Source of the DNA: a virus
IMG/VR virus record: IMGVR_UViG_3300042896_001131
Span: 1 to 52,718 of that record
Strand: one strand, 5' to 3'
DNA length: 52,718 nucleotides
In this document: piece after piece, positions 32,901-42,236 of the stretch
How positions within the stretch are numbered: position 1 is the stretch's first letter
Layout of the letters: every line of letters starts with the position of its first letter
Translations under genes and position numbers: made by a program
Notes under the pieces: model-generated
The model's input: only the letters and a program-made list of their open reading frames with translations
Databases searched by the model: none
Told to the model about the DNA's origin: nothing

Positions 32901-33100
32901 AACTTCAGTATCCATCAGCAAACTTCAGTATCCATCAGCAAACTTCAGTATCCATCAGCAAACTTCAGTATCCATCAGCAAACTTCAGTATCCATCAGTA
33001 TCCATCAGATAACCTCAGTATCCATCAGCAAACTTCAGTATCCATCAGTATCCATCAGCAAACTTCAGTATCCATCAGTAAACTTCAGTAAACTTCAGTA
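32901..33100 (+). repeat. 10-bp-period repeat array
   Basis: Twenty consecutive 10-bp units of two types, A = AACTTCAGTA and B = TCCATCAGCA (with minor variants), in the order ABABABABAB BAB ABB ABAA. Both units share TCAG at the same phase, so TCAG recurs every 10 bp, close to one helical turn. No gene is open across it. There are no unique spacers, so it is not CRISPR. Confidence 0.92.
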
Positions 33101-33130
33101 TAATCACTAAAAACTCCCATATTCCCTTTA

Positions 33131-33170
33131 TCGAAGACTCTCGAAGACTCTCGAAGACTCTCGAAGACTC
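33131..33170 (+). repeat. Four copies of TCGAAGACTC
   Basis: A second perfect 10-bp tandem array, 30 bp after the first one, also with a helical-turn period. Confidence 0.92.
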
Positions 33171-33347
33171 TAAAGAATTTCCAATACCTATTAAATCACT
33201 TTAATAAATTTTTCTATTCCGCCTCAGAAAACGCTCATATTTAGATTCGCCCTAAAATGAGGCGAGATACCCTTTAGATAGCAAATATTTTACATCAATA
33301 CTTCGCTCTATTTTAGGGCGAGTAATAATAGAATTACTGTGTAAGAA
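33171..33347. other. Non-coding gap with 12-bp inverted repeat
   Basis: The rest of the gap from 32756 to 33347 contains no gene that I can support. TCGCCCTAAAAT (33247-33258) and ATTTTAGGGCGA (33310-33321) form a perfect inverted repeat with a 51-nt loop. Together with the arrays upstream it could be an origin-like or packaging-related site, or a non-coding transcript from the promoter at 32537. Confidence 0.6.
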
Positions 33348-33833
33348 TTACTGTTGGTTTACTTTATATACAAAGCTTCTAGAAAGAGTTTCATTATTAT
33401 CTTTGGTAATTTGATTAGTCAGAGTAAATTCTTGCAGAGAAGATGGAATAGTAGATACAGTAACAGCAGTTTTCCATAGATCTATAGTATCATTTAGAGA
33501 CATAGCAGTATTACTAGAAGACCAAGTTGAGTTAGCAATATTTTCATTTGGTAGCAGCCACAGATTCCATGGAACAGCAGTAAAGGTCACAGAGCCAGAT
33601 TGAGTTTCATCTTGAGACCAAGTAGGTTGTGTATTACCAGAGACACCATTAATTATACATTGGTAGTAGTAGCCATTATCTGAGGTTGGACGAGTAATAT
33701 CCCCAGATCTATAGACAGTTTGCGGACTCCATTCAGGAGCATTCCAGTATACATGAATAGTAGTAATATCATCCGGATCAATAAATCCAGATACTTTTAA
33801 CGGACCTTTAAGACTAGGAGAATAGATTTGCAT
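33348..33833 (-). CDS. Tail-associated protein with carbohydrate-binding-like module
   Basis: A 161-residue protein. Its centre, WSPQTVYRSGDITRPTSDNG then YYYQCIINGVSGNTQPTWSQ, follows the W-x-x-x-T-x-Y-x-x-G-D...YxCxxxGxSGxxxPxW pattern of small modules found in phage tail and baseplate proteins, thought to bind sugars. It is encoded 10 bases behind the giant repeat protein, so it is probably its partner or tip. AAAGGTAATGTA precedes the start. Confidence 0.7.
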   Translation of the reverse strand: MQIYSPSLKGPLKVSGFIDPDDITTIHVYWNAPEWSPQTVYRSGDITRPTSDNGYYYQCIINGVSGNTQPTWSQDETQSGSVTFTAVPWNLWLLPNENIANSTWSSSNTAMSLNDTIDLWKTAVTVSTIPSSLQEFTLTNQITKDNNETLSRSFVYKVNQQ

Positions 33834-33843
33834 TACATTACCT

Positions 33844-36800
33844 TTAGTTTGTTATAAGAATAGTATTAGTATCAACTTGAACAACAATAGCATTATTCAT
33901 AGCAGTGATTAATAGAGCATCATCATCACGTTGTACAAGAATTTCCGATTCATTTTTATTTAAGCGAGCACTAGCACCTGGAGCAGCGATTAGTACAGCA
34001 GCATCATCACGTTGAATCAGATTATTATGATGATTATGTGTAACGAGAATACGTTTAATATTGGTATTAATCAACCTAGCAAGTAGATCAGCATTAATAC
34101 TACAAGCATTATTTGCTGTTATAGCAGCAGAAATAACAATAGCGGTAGATAGATTACAGGTACTCGTTGCGATTACACTAAGAGCAGTGGCAAGTTGCAC
34201 TTTGGTGTTTAGTTCCGGAGAGGAGACAGCAGTATTAACAACACCAGAACTAATTAAAACAATACCAGTGTTTAATTGAGCTGCATTAGATACAATACAA
34301 GTATCAGTTGATGTTAGATAGATATTTGTATCAATGGTTAATGCAGTAACAGATGTTTGAGTTGTTGCACGAGCATTTAGATATACTCTAGTATCAAGAA
34401 CAGCACTGCTATTTACCAAGGATTGAGCAGTTGCTGTTATTGGCATAGCAACAGATAAATTCGCGCTTACTGTAGCAGTATCAATAACAAGAGCATTTAA
34501 CTTTATTGCAGTAGCAAGAGCAGATACACAATTAACTTGAGCAGAGCAACTTGCTCTTGCATTTATTGCAGTAACAAGAACAGCATTACTTGTAACAACA
34601 GAACTTGCATTACCAAGTAGAACAACGCCAGTATTTAATTGTCCTGCATTAGATACGTTACATGTATCGATGGCACGTAATTCAATATTAGTTTCCAGAG
34701 CAGCAGATATAGATACGATATCTGTTACATAGGCATTGGCTTTGATTGCAGTTGTTAATCTACTGTTACTAGATGTACTAGAATAAGCAGCTGCCACTAG
34801 AACAACGCCAGTATTTAATTGTGCAACATTAGATACAATGCAAGTATCTATAGACGCTAGAAGAATATTTGTTGTTAAACTAGATGTAGTAGCAGCTTGT
34901 GTGGCGACTTGTGCATTGGCTTTGATTGCAGTTGTTAATCTACTGTTACTAGATGTACTGGAATAAGCAGCTGCCACTAGAACAACGCCAGTATTTAATT
35001 GAGCTGCATTAGATACAATGCAAGTATCTACGGATGCAAGTTGTATTCTAGTTGTTAAATCTGAAGTAACAGTTACTTCATCTATTAATGTAGAATCAAG
35101 CGCAATTACACTAGTTGTTAATCTACTGTTACTAGATGTACTAGAATAAGCAGCTGCCACTAGAACAACGCCAGTATTTAATTGGGCAACATTAGATACA
35201 ATGCAAGTATCTACGGATGCAAGTTGTATTCTAGTTGTTAAATCTGATGCAGAGACAGCAAGAGCAGCGACTTGTGCATTGGCTTTGATTGCAGTGGTTA
35301 ATCTACTAATTGCTAATACTTGACAAACAGCATTACCCAATAAAACAACTTCTGTATTTAATTGAGCTGCATTAGATACAATGCAAGTATCTACGGATGC
35401 AAGTTGTATTCTAGTTGTTAAATCTGATGCAGAGGCAACAAGAGCAGCGACTTGTGCATTGGCTTTGATTGCAGTGGTTAATCTACTGTTACTAGATGTA
35501 CTAGAATAAGCAGCTGCCACTAGAACAACGCCAGTATTTAATTGAGCCGCATTAGATACAACACAGGTATCTACGGATGCAAGTTGTATTGCAGTGGTTA
35601 ATCTACTGTTACTAGATGTACTAGAATAAGCAGCTGCCACTAGAACAACACCCGTATTTAATTGGGCAACATTAGATACAATACATGTATCTACCGATGC
35701 AAGTTGTATTCTAGTTGTTAAATCTGATGCAGAGACAGCAAGAGCAGCGACTTGTGCATTGGCTTTGATTGCAGTGGTTAATCTACTGTTACTAGATGTA
35801 CTAGAATAAGCAGCTGCCACTAGAACAACTTCTGTATTTAATTGAGCTACATTAGATACAATACATGTTTCCGTAGATGTTAATTCAATGCTAGTTGTTA
35901 AATCTGATGCAGAGGCAGCAAGAGCAGCGACTTGTGCATTGGCTTTGATTGCAGTGGTTAGATTACCCAATGCAGTTGAGATGCTTGATGTATCGCTTAA
36001 CAGAACAACTTCTGTATTTAATTGAGCTACATTAGATACAATGCAAGTATCTACGGATGCAAGTTGTATTCTAGTTGTTAAATCTGATGCAGAGGCAGCA
36101 AGAGCAGCGACTTGTGCATTGGCTTTGATTGCAGTGGTTAATCTACTAATTGCTGATATTTGACAAACAGCATTACCTACTAGAACAACGCCAGTATTTA
36201 ATTGGGCAACATTAGATACAACACAGGTATCTACGGATGCAAGTTGTATTCTAGTTGTTAAATCTGATGCAGAGGCAACAAGAGCAGCGACTTGTGCATT
36301 GGCTTTGATTGCAGTGGTTAGATTACCCAATGCAGTTGAGATGCTTGATGTATCGCTTAACAGAACAACGCCAGTATTTAATTGAGCCGCATTAGATACA
36401 ATACATGTTTCCGTAGATGTTAATTCAATGCTAGTTGTTAAATCTGAAGTAACAGTTACTTCATCTATTAATGTAGAATCAAGCGCAATTACACTAGTGG
36501 TTAATCTACTAATTGCTGATATTTGACAAACAGCATTACCCAATAAAACAACTTCTGTATTTAATTGAGCCACATTAGATACAACACAGGTATCTACGGA
36601 TGCAAGTTGTATTCCGGTTGTTATGTTTGAATTTGCTACAACATTACACGATAGATTAGAATTAGCATTAATCTGTGTTAATAGATTAGGAGTAGACGTA
36701 GATACTTGACAAACAGCATTACCCAATAAAACAACTTCTGTATTTAATTGAGCTGCATTAGAAACAACACAGGTATCTACGGATGCAAGTTGTATTCCGG

Positions 36801-37758
36801 TTGTTATGTTTGAATTTGCAGTTGAGATAGTTGTTAAAGTTGCAGCTGGTTTAATGCTGGTTATTAGACCAGGAGTAGAAATAGATACTCTGTTCGCGAT
36901 GGAGCCAATTAATGGAATGCCAGTATTTAATTGAGCCGCATTAGAAACAACACATGTTTCCGTGGAAGCTAATCTAATGCGAGTTTTTAGGTTAGATTGA
37001 CTAGTAGATACAACGTTTGCTGTGCCGTTAACAGTTATACTTGTAGTTAGAGCAGAATTTGTCGATACTTGGGCGTTTATTTGCCCAAACATTCTAGAAA
37101 AATTTATTTCCGATTCACATATACATGTAACGGCAGCTCGAATTAAAATAGATGTAGATATATCTGCAAAATTTACCGTAGATATACTTGCAACAGAACT
37201 AGCTACTGTTATGCTTGTAGATAGAGCGGAATTTGATGATGTTGTATTTTGAACTGAGCCAATTAAAACTATGCCTGTATTTAATTGTGCAGCATTAGAT
37301 ACAACACAAGAATCTGTGGCATTTAATTCAATAACTGTTAATAAGTCAGATTGAGAAGAAACTGTATCTAATACATTTCCTTGCAATGTTATATTTGTAG
37401 ATAGAGTAGAATTTGCTGTAGCAATTGCAGTTAAAGTTGATGTATTCAGTTTAACTTGCGTTGCGAGATCAGCGCCACTACTTGCTAGAGAAGCAGCATG
37501 GGCAGCTAAATTTATTTGAGTATTAATTGATGCTGTAGTTAATACTAAAATATTGGTTACTGATGCAAAAAGATTTATACTCGATAATAATTTAGGAGTA
37601 GAAACTGTCGCTGTTGCTGTTGCTGTAGAATTAAATAAAATTTGAGTTGTAAGATCTGCTGCAACCGAACTTGTTGCGTTCGTAGATGTTTGTAATTCCG
37701 CTGCCGCAACGCCAGATGACGATATTGGGTTGGAACTTATTGCATAAAATCCTAGCAT
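33844..37758 (-). CDS. Giant 20-residue-repeat fibre protein (1304 residues)
   Basis: Almost the whole protein is a chain of imperfect 20-residue units with consensus L-[TN]-T-x-[IV]-x-L-x-[AS]...S-x-[AS], for example LTTRIQLASVDTCIVSNAAQ, LNTGVVLVAAAYSSTSSNSR and LTTAIKANAQVAALAASASD. The three unit types alternate in 60-residue blocks that are nearly identical in DNA in the middle of the gene (about 34700-36700). A regular beta-solenoid or triple-stranded fibre is likely. Units with TC-x-VSN and AVCQ place Cys at fixed phase. The C-terminal 90 residues are unique (LIQRDDAAVLIAAPG; ILVQRDDDALLI). Late-type box AATAAATA at 37794-37801. Confidence 0.82.
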   Translation of the reverse strand: MLGFYAISSNPISSSGVAAAELQTSTNATSSVAADLTTQILFNSTATATATVSTPKLLSSINLFASVTNILVLTTASINTQINLAAHAASLASSGADLATQVKLNTSTLTAIATANSTLSTNITLQGNVLDTVSSQSDLLTVIELNATDSCVVSNAAQLNTGIVLIGSVQNTTSSNSALSTSITVASSVASISTVNFADISTSILIRAAVTCICESEINFSRMFGQINAQVSTNSALTTSITVNGTANVVSTSQSNLKTRIRLASTETCVVSNAAQLNTGIPLIGSIANRVSISTPGLITSIKPAATLTTISTANSNITTGIQLASVDTCVVSNAAQLNTEVVLLGNAVCQVSTSTPNLLTQINANSNLSCNVVANSNITTGIQLASVDTCVVSNVAQLNTEVVLLGNAVCQISAISRLTTSVIALDSTLIDEVTVTSDLTTSIELTSTETCIVSNAAQLNTGVVLLSDTSSISTALGNLTTAIKANAQVAALVASASDLTTRIQLASVDTCVVSNVAQLNTGVVLVGNAVCQISAISRLTTAIKANAQVAALAASASDLTTRIQLASVDTCIVSNVAQLNTEVVLLSDTSSISTALGNLTTAIKANAQVAALAASASDLTTSIELTSTETCIVSNVAQLNTEVVLVAAAYSSTSSNSRLTTAIKANAQVAALAVSASDLTTRIQLASVDTCIVSNVAQLNTGVVLVAAAYSSTSSNSRLTTAIQLASVDTCVVSNAAQLNTGVVLVAAAYSSTSSNSRLTTAIKANAQVAALVASASDLTTRIQLASVDTCIVSNAAQLNTEVVLLGNAVCQVLAISRLTTAIKANAQVAALAVSASDLTTRIQLASVDTCIVSNVAQLNTGVVLVAAAYSSTSSNSRLTTSVIALDSTLIDEVTVTSDLTTRIQLASVDTCIVSNAAQLNTGVVLVAAAYSSTSSNSRLTTAIKANAQVATQAATTSSLTTNILLASIDTCIVSNVAQLNTGVVLVAAAYSSTSSNSRLTTAIKANAYVTDIVSISAALETNIELRAIDTCNVSNAGQLNTGVVLLGNASSVVTSNAVLVTAINARASCSAQVNCVSALATAIKLNALVIDTATVSANLSVAMPITATAQSLVNSSAVLDTRVYLNARATTQTSVTALTIDTNIYLTSTDTCIVSNAAQLNTGIVLISSGVVNTAVSSPELNTKVQLATALSVIATSTCNLSTAIVISAAITANNACSINADLLARLINTNIKRILVTHNHHNNLIQRDDAAVLIAAPGASARLNKNESEILVQRDDDALLITAMNNAIVVQVDTNTILITN
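34620..36800. repeat. Long near-identical DNA repeats inside the fibre gene
   Basis: Blocks of 60, 180 and 240 bp recur with few changes; for example the stretch GTTAATCTACTGTTACTAGA occurs repeatedly between about 34755 and 35795. All periods keep the frame, so recombination can change fibre length. Confidence 0.85.
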
Positions 37759-37793
37759 ATTCTCTCTATTTAATTCGTAGATTAATAATCAAG

Positions 37794-37801
37794 TATTTAT
37801 T
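37794..37801 (-). promoter_or_regulatory. Late promoter variant AATAAATA
   Basis: Minus strand, 36 bases before the giant repeat gene. A plus-strand AATAAATA lies at 37808-37815 for the divergent fibre gene at 37869. Confidence 0.5.
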
Positions 37802-37807
37802 AAATAT

Positions 37808-37815
37808 AATAAATA
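37808..37815 (+). promoter_or_regulatory. Late promoter variant AATAAATA
   Basis: Plus strand, 53 bases before the fibre gene at 37869; divergent to the box at 37794. Confidence 0.45.
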
Positions 37816-37868
37816 GTTTATATTTAGGATTGTTAAAGGAACTGGTATGGATTTATTAGGAGTAGCAA

Positions 37869-40298
37869 ATGGCTTTACAGTTAAACGATAGAGTAAAAGA
37901 ATCCTCTATTACAACTGGAGTTGTGCCTATTGTATTAGCTGGAGCGCCAACTGGATATCAGAACGTTGCTTCAAGCATTTCAACATCCAATACATTTCCA
38001 TATGTTGTAGAATTAGTAGGTGGATCTGAATGGGAAATTGGTATAGGGCAATATATCAGTGCTAATAATTCTATAATAAGAACTCAAATATTAAATAGTT
38101 CAAATAGTAGTAATATTGTAAATTTTTCTGCTGGAACTAAAAACGTATTCATATCTGTTCCAGCTGCATACATTGCATTAGCTGTAAGAGGGTTATCTCA
38201 ATTTGCAAATACTACTGGTGCTGAATTAGCATCGATTATTTCCGATACGACTGGAACTGGAAATCTAGTATTTGCAAATAATGCTGTTTTTGTTACTCCT
38301 ACTATTGGAATCGCAAATGGAACCTCATTAAATCTTACTACTGCAATATCTTCTAATTTATCTTTAGTTGGTCCGAGTTTATCGGCAAATTTAACTAGAT
38401 TTCCGAATGCATTAGCTGTTGTATCAAATACGGCAGTTAGCTTACAACAAAACGAAACTCATAATATTGGGTTAATTGCAGAGGGGGTCGCTAATGCTTC
38501 TAATACTTCTATCTATGGTATCGGCGTTTATGGTGTTGGTTATACTAACGCCGGAACTCGTTCTGGAGGGGTAGTTGGTGAAGGTCACGTAACTTCTTCT
38601 AGTGATGGCGGTAGCGCCATAGGCGTTCGTGGTTATGCCCATGATATTCATGCTGGTGGATTAAACGTTGGTCTATATGGCGATGCAACTAATGGATCTG
38701 CTAACTATGCGCTGGCAATGAATAATGGTAATATTTTATCTAACTTTGTACAGACATGGTATTTAAATGGTGGATTAACATTTACTGGTGGCGCAAATAC
38801 AGTTACTATTCCAAACCTAGTTTCAAGTAATGTCTATTTTTCTTCTGCAAATGGTACTCAGCCATTTACTGTTGTATCTAATACCTTAGTATCAAACCTT
38901 AATTCAGATCTCCTTGACGGACAACATGGAACATATTATACTGGATTAACAGGAACTGCATTCGGGCAGGCTAATACTGGCGTGGCCATAGGGCAAGGAG
39001 CTTTTGCTCAAGCTAATGCAGCTTATAATACTGCCAATACAAAATTCTCTGCTAATGGCGGAACGATTTTTGGATCAGTAACGATTACAACAGATTTAAA
39101 TGTTAATGGTAATGTTTATTTAGGTGGAAATGTTACTACATTAAGTTCAAATAACCTTTCAATTACTGATCCATTAATTTATTTGGCTGAAGATAATCCA
39201 TCTAATTTACAAGATATTGGTATTGTTGGTAGTTTTACTGGCAATAAATATCAACACACGGGAATTGTTAGGGATGCAACTGATGGAGTTTGGAAATTAT
39301 TTTCTAACGTATCTGCTGAACCTACAACTACTATAGATTTTTCTAGTGACGTAATATACGATCCATTAAAAGTTGGATCTATAATAACATCTAATGCAGT
39401 TTTTTCTGTTGCAAATGGAACAGTTCCATTTATTGTTTCTTCTAATACTTTAATACCAAACCTTAATGTTGATTTACTTGATGGTCAGCATGGAACATAT
39501 TATACTGGGTTAACCGGATCAGCTTGGAATACAGCCAATACAGCAGTAACCGTTGCTCAAGCAGCATATACTGCTGCGAATACTGGTGTAACAGTTGGAC
39601 AAGCAGCATTTAATACAGCAAATACAGAAACTATAGGTCGGGCTGCATTTACTGCTGCGAATACTGGTATAACAGTTGGACAAGCAGCATATACTGCTGC
39701 GAATACAGAAACTATAGGTCGGGCTGCATTTAATCAGGCTAATTCTGCTTATAATACAGCAAATACAATACCTGCATTAATTTCTACATCTATACAAACT
39801 ACAAATTATACTGCTGCTGTTAATAATTTAGTAAGATGTAATACAGCTGCAGGAGCATTTTCAGTAACATTCCCCGCTAGTCCAGCTGATGGATCGACTA
39901 TTGCTATTCTTGATGTTGCTGGAACATTTGCTACAAATAATTTAACATTATTGCCAAACGGTAAAACTATTGAATCTGACGCAACGTCAGTTATATTAGA
40001 TTTAAATGGTTCTTATGCATCATTTGTTTACAACTCTGCTACTTCTAATTGGAAATTGTTAGAAACTCCTACCGGAACAGTAGTTCCTTCAGCAGCAGGC
40101 AATACCGGAAACGTATTAACCAGCGATGGTTCTAATTGGGTATCATTAACATTACCTAACACTGGAATAATAATCACCCAATCCGCATTTAATCAAGCTA
40201 ATGCAGCTTATACTCAAGCTAATACTGGAGTAACATTAGCTCAATCAGTATTAGCTAAAGCTCCAGATTTTTTACTTTTTAATTTAGGAATCATTTAA
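37869..40298 (+). CDS. Tail fibre protein, 809 residues
   Basis: The N-terminus (MALQLNDRVKESSITTGVVP, then SEWEIGIGQYISANNSIIRT) is the attachment domain typical of cyanophage-type fibres. Internal repeats include twin phrases LNVDLLDGQHGTYYTGLTG/LNSDLLDGQHGTYYTGLTG, a fibre motif of T4 gp36/gp37-like proteins, and alanine/asparagine repeats (QANAAYNTAN; TAANTGVTVGQAAF). NLSITDPLIYLAEDNPSNLQ is another fibre signature. The C-terminus ends SVLAKAPDFLLFNLGII. Its stop overlaps the start of a gene of foreign composition. Confidence 0.88.
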   Translation: MALQLNDRVKESSITTGVVPIVLAGAPTGYQNVASSISTSNTFPYVVELVGGSEWEIGIGQYISANNSIIRTQILNSSNSSNIVNFSAGTKNVFISVPAAYIALAVRGLSQFANTTGAELASIISDTTGTGNLVFANNAVFVTPTIGIANGTSLNLTTAISSNLSLVGPSLSANLTRFPNALAVVSNTAVSLQQNETHNIGLIAEGVANASNTSIYGIGVYGVGYTNAGTRSGGVVGEGHVTSSSDGGSAIGVRGYAHDIHAGGLNVGLYGDATNGSANYALAMNNGNILSNFVQTWYLNGGLTFTGGANTVTIPNLVSSNVYFSSANGTQPFTVVSNTLVSNLNSDLLDGQHGTYYTGLTGTAFGQANTGVAIGQGAFAQANAAYNTANTKFSANGGTIFGSVTITTDLNVNGNVYLGGNVTTLSSNNLSITDPLIYLAEDNPSNLQDIGIVGSFTGNKYQHTGIVRDATDGVWKLFSNVSAEPTTTIDFSSDVIYDPLKVGSIITSNAVFSVANGTVPFIVSSNTLIPNLNVDLLDGQHGTYYTGLTGSAWNTANTAVTVAQAAYTAANTGVTVGQAAFNTANTETIGRAAFTAANTGITVGQAAYTAANTETIGRAAFNQANSAYNTANTIPALISTSIQTTNYTAAVNNLVRCNTAAGAFSVTFPASPADGSTIAILDVAGTFATNNLTLLPNGKTIESDATSVILDLNGSYASFVYNSATSNWKLLETPTGTVVPSAAGNTGNVLTSDGSNWVSLTLPNTGIIITQSAFNQANAAYTQANTGVTLAQSVLAKAPDFLLFNLGII

Positions 40299-40708
40299 TG
40301 TCTACTTCAGCAAATTACGCTGCTACTCCCAAGAACGGTAGCGCACAAATCGCAACAGCAAATACTAATCGAGATGGTACGGGTACGCTAGGCGTTGTTT
40401 TTACAGCAGGCGCAAGCGGCTCGCGTATCGATTCGCTAAATATTCAAGCGACAGGAACGACTACTGCGGGAATGATCCGATTCTTTATATCGAATGATGC
40501 GGGCGCAACAAAACGCCTTATTTACGAACAACCCGTTTTAGCCATCACAGCAAGCGCAACCGTTCCCGTGTGGTCTGTGACGCTTACCTCGCAAAATGCG
40601 TCATTTATGCAAAACGGCTTAGTATTGCAAGCGAATGCAATTCTTTACGCTTCAACAAACAACGCTGAAACTTTTAATGTAACCCCAATTAATGCAGGTG
40701 ACTTTTAA
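40298..40708 (+). CDS. Tail protein of foreign composition, 136 residues
   Basis: MSTSANYAATPKNGSAQIAT, then GTLGVVFTAGASGSRIDSLN and NGLVLQANAILYAST. This is a beta-sandwich tail protein of the kind common in prophages and siphoviruses of Proteobacteria. The DNA is clearly more GC-rich than the neighbouring phage genes, with GCG, CGC and CTT codons seldom used elsewhere. It starts at the TAATG junction with the phage fibre and forms a cassette with the next two genes. Confidence 0.72.
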   Translation: MSTSANYAATPKNGSAQIATANTNRDGTGTLGVVFTAGASGSRIDSLNIQATGTTTAGMIRFFISNDAGATKRLIYEQPVLAITASATVPVWSVTLTSQNASFMQNGLVLQANAILYASTNNAETFNVTPINAGDF

Positions 40709-41784
40709 TGAATAAAGGAAATTACGGCTATTCTTTGCCGCCTAACGCGCCTACTCGTGTTGCACCTCCCGAATGGCGGTCATTTAAGCTAATTACTGCT
40801 ACGACATCGGCAGAGGTTGTGCCACAGAATGTCTATCAAATGTTTGTTCATGTGTTTGGTGGCGGCGGTAATGGTGGTACAAAAGCAGGTGGTGGCGGCG
40901 GTGGCTTTGCGGCGGGAATTATTGACGTCATTCCGGGGCAATTATTGTCAACTATTACCGTTGGAGCGCAGGGTGGTACGTCGTCTTATGGAACGTTGTT
41001 ATCGGCGACGGGCGGCACTAATGGGGTGACGACTACGGTTGGAACAGGTGGAACAGGTACAGCATCGTCAAATTTACGAAGGGTAAAAACTGCAACTGGC
41101 GGCAGTGGTGGGTTTACGCTATCTACAGGAGTTACTGGTGGAGGCGCGGCTGGTAGCTTATATGGTAACGGTGGGGCAGGAGGCGTTATTAATTTTGGGT
41201 CGGGGAGTTCGGCAACCGGTGCCGGTGGTTTTGGTGGCAATGGTGGAGACGATGTAGTCGCTGGCTATACAGGTGGTGGGGGTATTTTTAACGCAGGTAA
41301 GAATGACACAGGTGGTGCTTATTCTGGCGGAGGTGGAAGCGCGTCAATGGGAATGGTTCCAACATCGCCTACAGCTAACGGCGGCAGTGGTGGCGGTGGA
41401 TATGGGGCTGCTGGTGGAAGTGGAGCTACAGCATCACTACCTGCTCAAAACGGTATAGGAGGGAAACCCTTAGTCGGAGCTTTGGCGTATTTAAATTTAG
41501 CTTTATCTGGTAGCGGCGGCGGAGGCGCAACATCCACATTTTATAAAGGTGGAGCTGGAGCAGATGGTGGCGGTGGCGGTGGCGGTGGCGGTAGCGGTGG
41601 TTTTGGTGGCGGTGGCGGTGGCGGTAGCGGTAGCGGTGGTAGTGGTGGTTTTGGTGGCGGCGGTGGTGGTGGTACTGGTACTGGCGGTAGTGGTGGTTTT
41701 GGTGGCGGCGGTGGTGGTGGTACTGATACTGTCGGTAGTGGTGGCGCAGGTGCAGTTATTTTAGCTTGGACGGAGGGATATTAA
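40708..41784 (+). CDS. Glycine-rich tail-tip adhesin-like protein
   Basis: A 358-residue protein. After an N-terminal beta region (FKLITATTSAEVVPQNVYQM, VFGGGGNGGT) it is dominated by polyglycine blocks; the C-terminal half repeats GGFGGGGGGG and GGSGGFGGGG. Gly-rich motifs recall receptor-binding gp38-type adhesins of T-even phages and the glycine-rich tips of other fibres, where polyglycine helices pack together. Composition is GC-rich, unlike most of the window. The near-perfect DNA repeats at 41570-41740 allow slippage. Confidence 0.68.
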   Translation: MNKGNYGYSLPPNAPTRVAPPEWRSFKLITATTSAEVVPQNVYQMFVHVFGGGGNGGTKAGGGGGGFAAGIIDVIPGQLLSTITVGAQGGTSSYGTLLSATGGTNGVTTTVGTGGTGTASSNLRRVKTATGGSGGFTLSTGVTGGGAAGSLYGNGGAGGVINFGSGSSATGAGGFGGNGGDDVVAGYTGGGGIFNAGKNDTGGAYSGGGGSASMGMVPTSPTANGGSGGGGYGAAGGSGATASLPAQNGIGGKPLVGALAYLNLALSGSGGGGATSTFYKGGAGADGGGGGGGGGSGGFGGGGGGGSGSGGSGGFGGGGGGGTGTGGSGGFGGGGGGGTDTVGSGGAGAVILAWTEGY

Positions 41785-42177
41785 ATGAAAGCATGGATTG
41801 AAAACGAAAAAATAAGAGATATTGCGCAGGGCGACCCGCTTGAAATATATCACCCAGATATTGCCAATCTTTACACCGTTGAAGTGCCTGACGATGCCGT
41901 AAATGGCGATGGCTGGGTAAACGGCAAATTAGTAAAACCAGAGCCTCTACCCGAACCGCCTTTACCACCTCGCACAATCTCACTTGATGACGTGCGCAAG
42001 AACTTAACCTTTGCAGAAAAGGCTAAATGGGATAGCGACAAAACTCCCGAGATTATCACGGCAAAAATTGAGTTTGCGCAACCGCTTGAAGTCGAACCTG
42101 CTACTGAAGTTTTGCAGTTTTTAGTTGATAGCGGCTCGATTTTTCAAGCGTCTATGACTAATATATTAGGGGCATAA
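41785..42177 (+). CDS. Tail-fibre assembly/chaperone-like protein
   Basis: A 130-residue protein, MKAWIENEKIRDIAQGDPLE, with a Pro-rich linker (KPEPLPEPPLPPRTISLDD) and a helical C-terminus (VRKNLTFAEKAKWDSDKTPE). A small beta N-terminal domain, proline linker and short helical end at the last position of a fibre cassette are typical of tail-fibre assembly chaperones. Base composition matches the two preceding foreign genes; the native AT-rich composition returns after its stop. Confidence 0.7.
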   Translation: MKAWIENEKIRDIAQGDPLEIYHPDIANLYTVEVPDDAVNGDGWVNGKLVKPEPLPEPPLPPRTISLDDVRKNLTFAEKAKWDSDKTPEIITAKIEFAQPLEVEPATEVLQFLVDSGSIFQASMTNILGA

Positions 42178-42236
42178 CTATGTTAATTATTGGTCAAATC
42201 GCTCACACAGTAAAAAATATATAAACGGAAATAAAA

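Noticed and set aside
32901-33170. Possible CRISPR array
   Set aside because: Units are 10-bp direct repeats without unique spacers, and no cas gene is present. It is a tandem array, not CRISPR.
41549-41764. Valine-rich reading frames over the glycine-repeat gene
   Set aside because: Shadow frames created by GGT/GGC repeats read in another phase.
42180-42224. 14-codon frame after the foreign cassette
   Set aside because: Too short, no ribosome-binding site and no conserved feature; probably a junction remnant.
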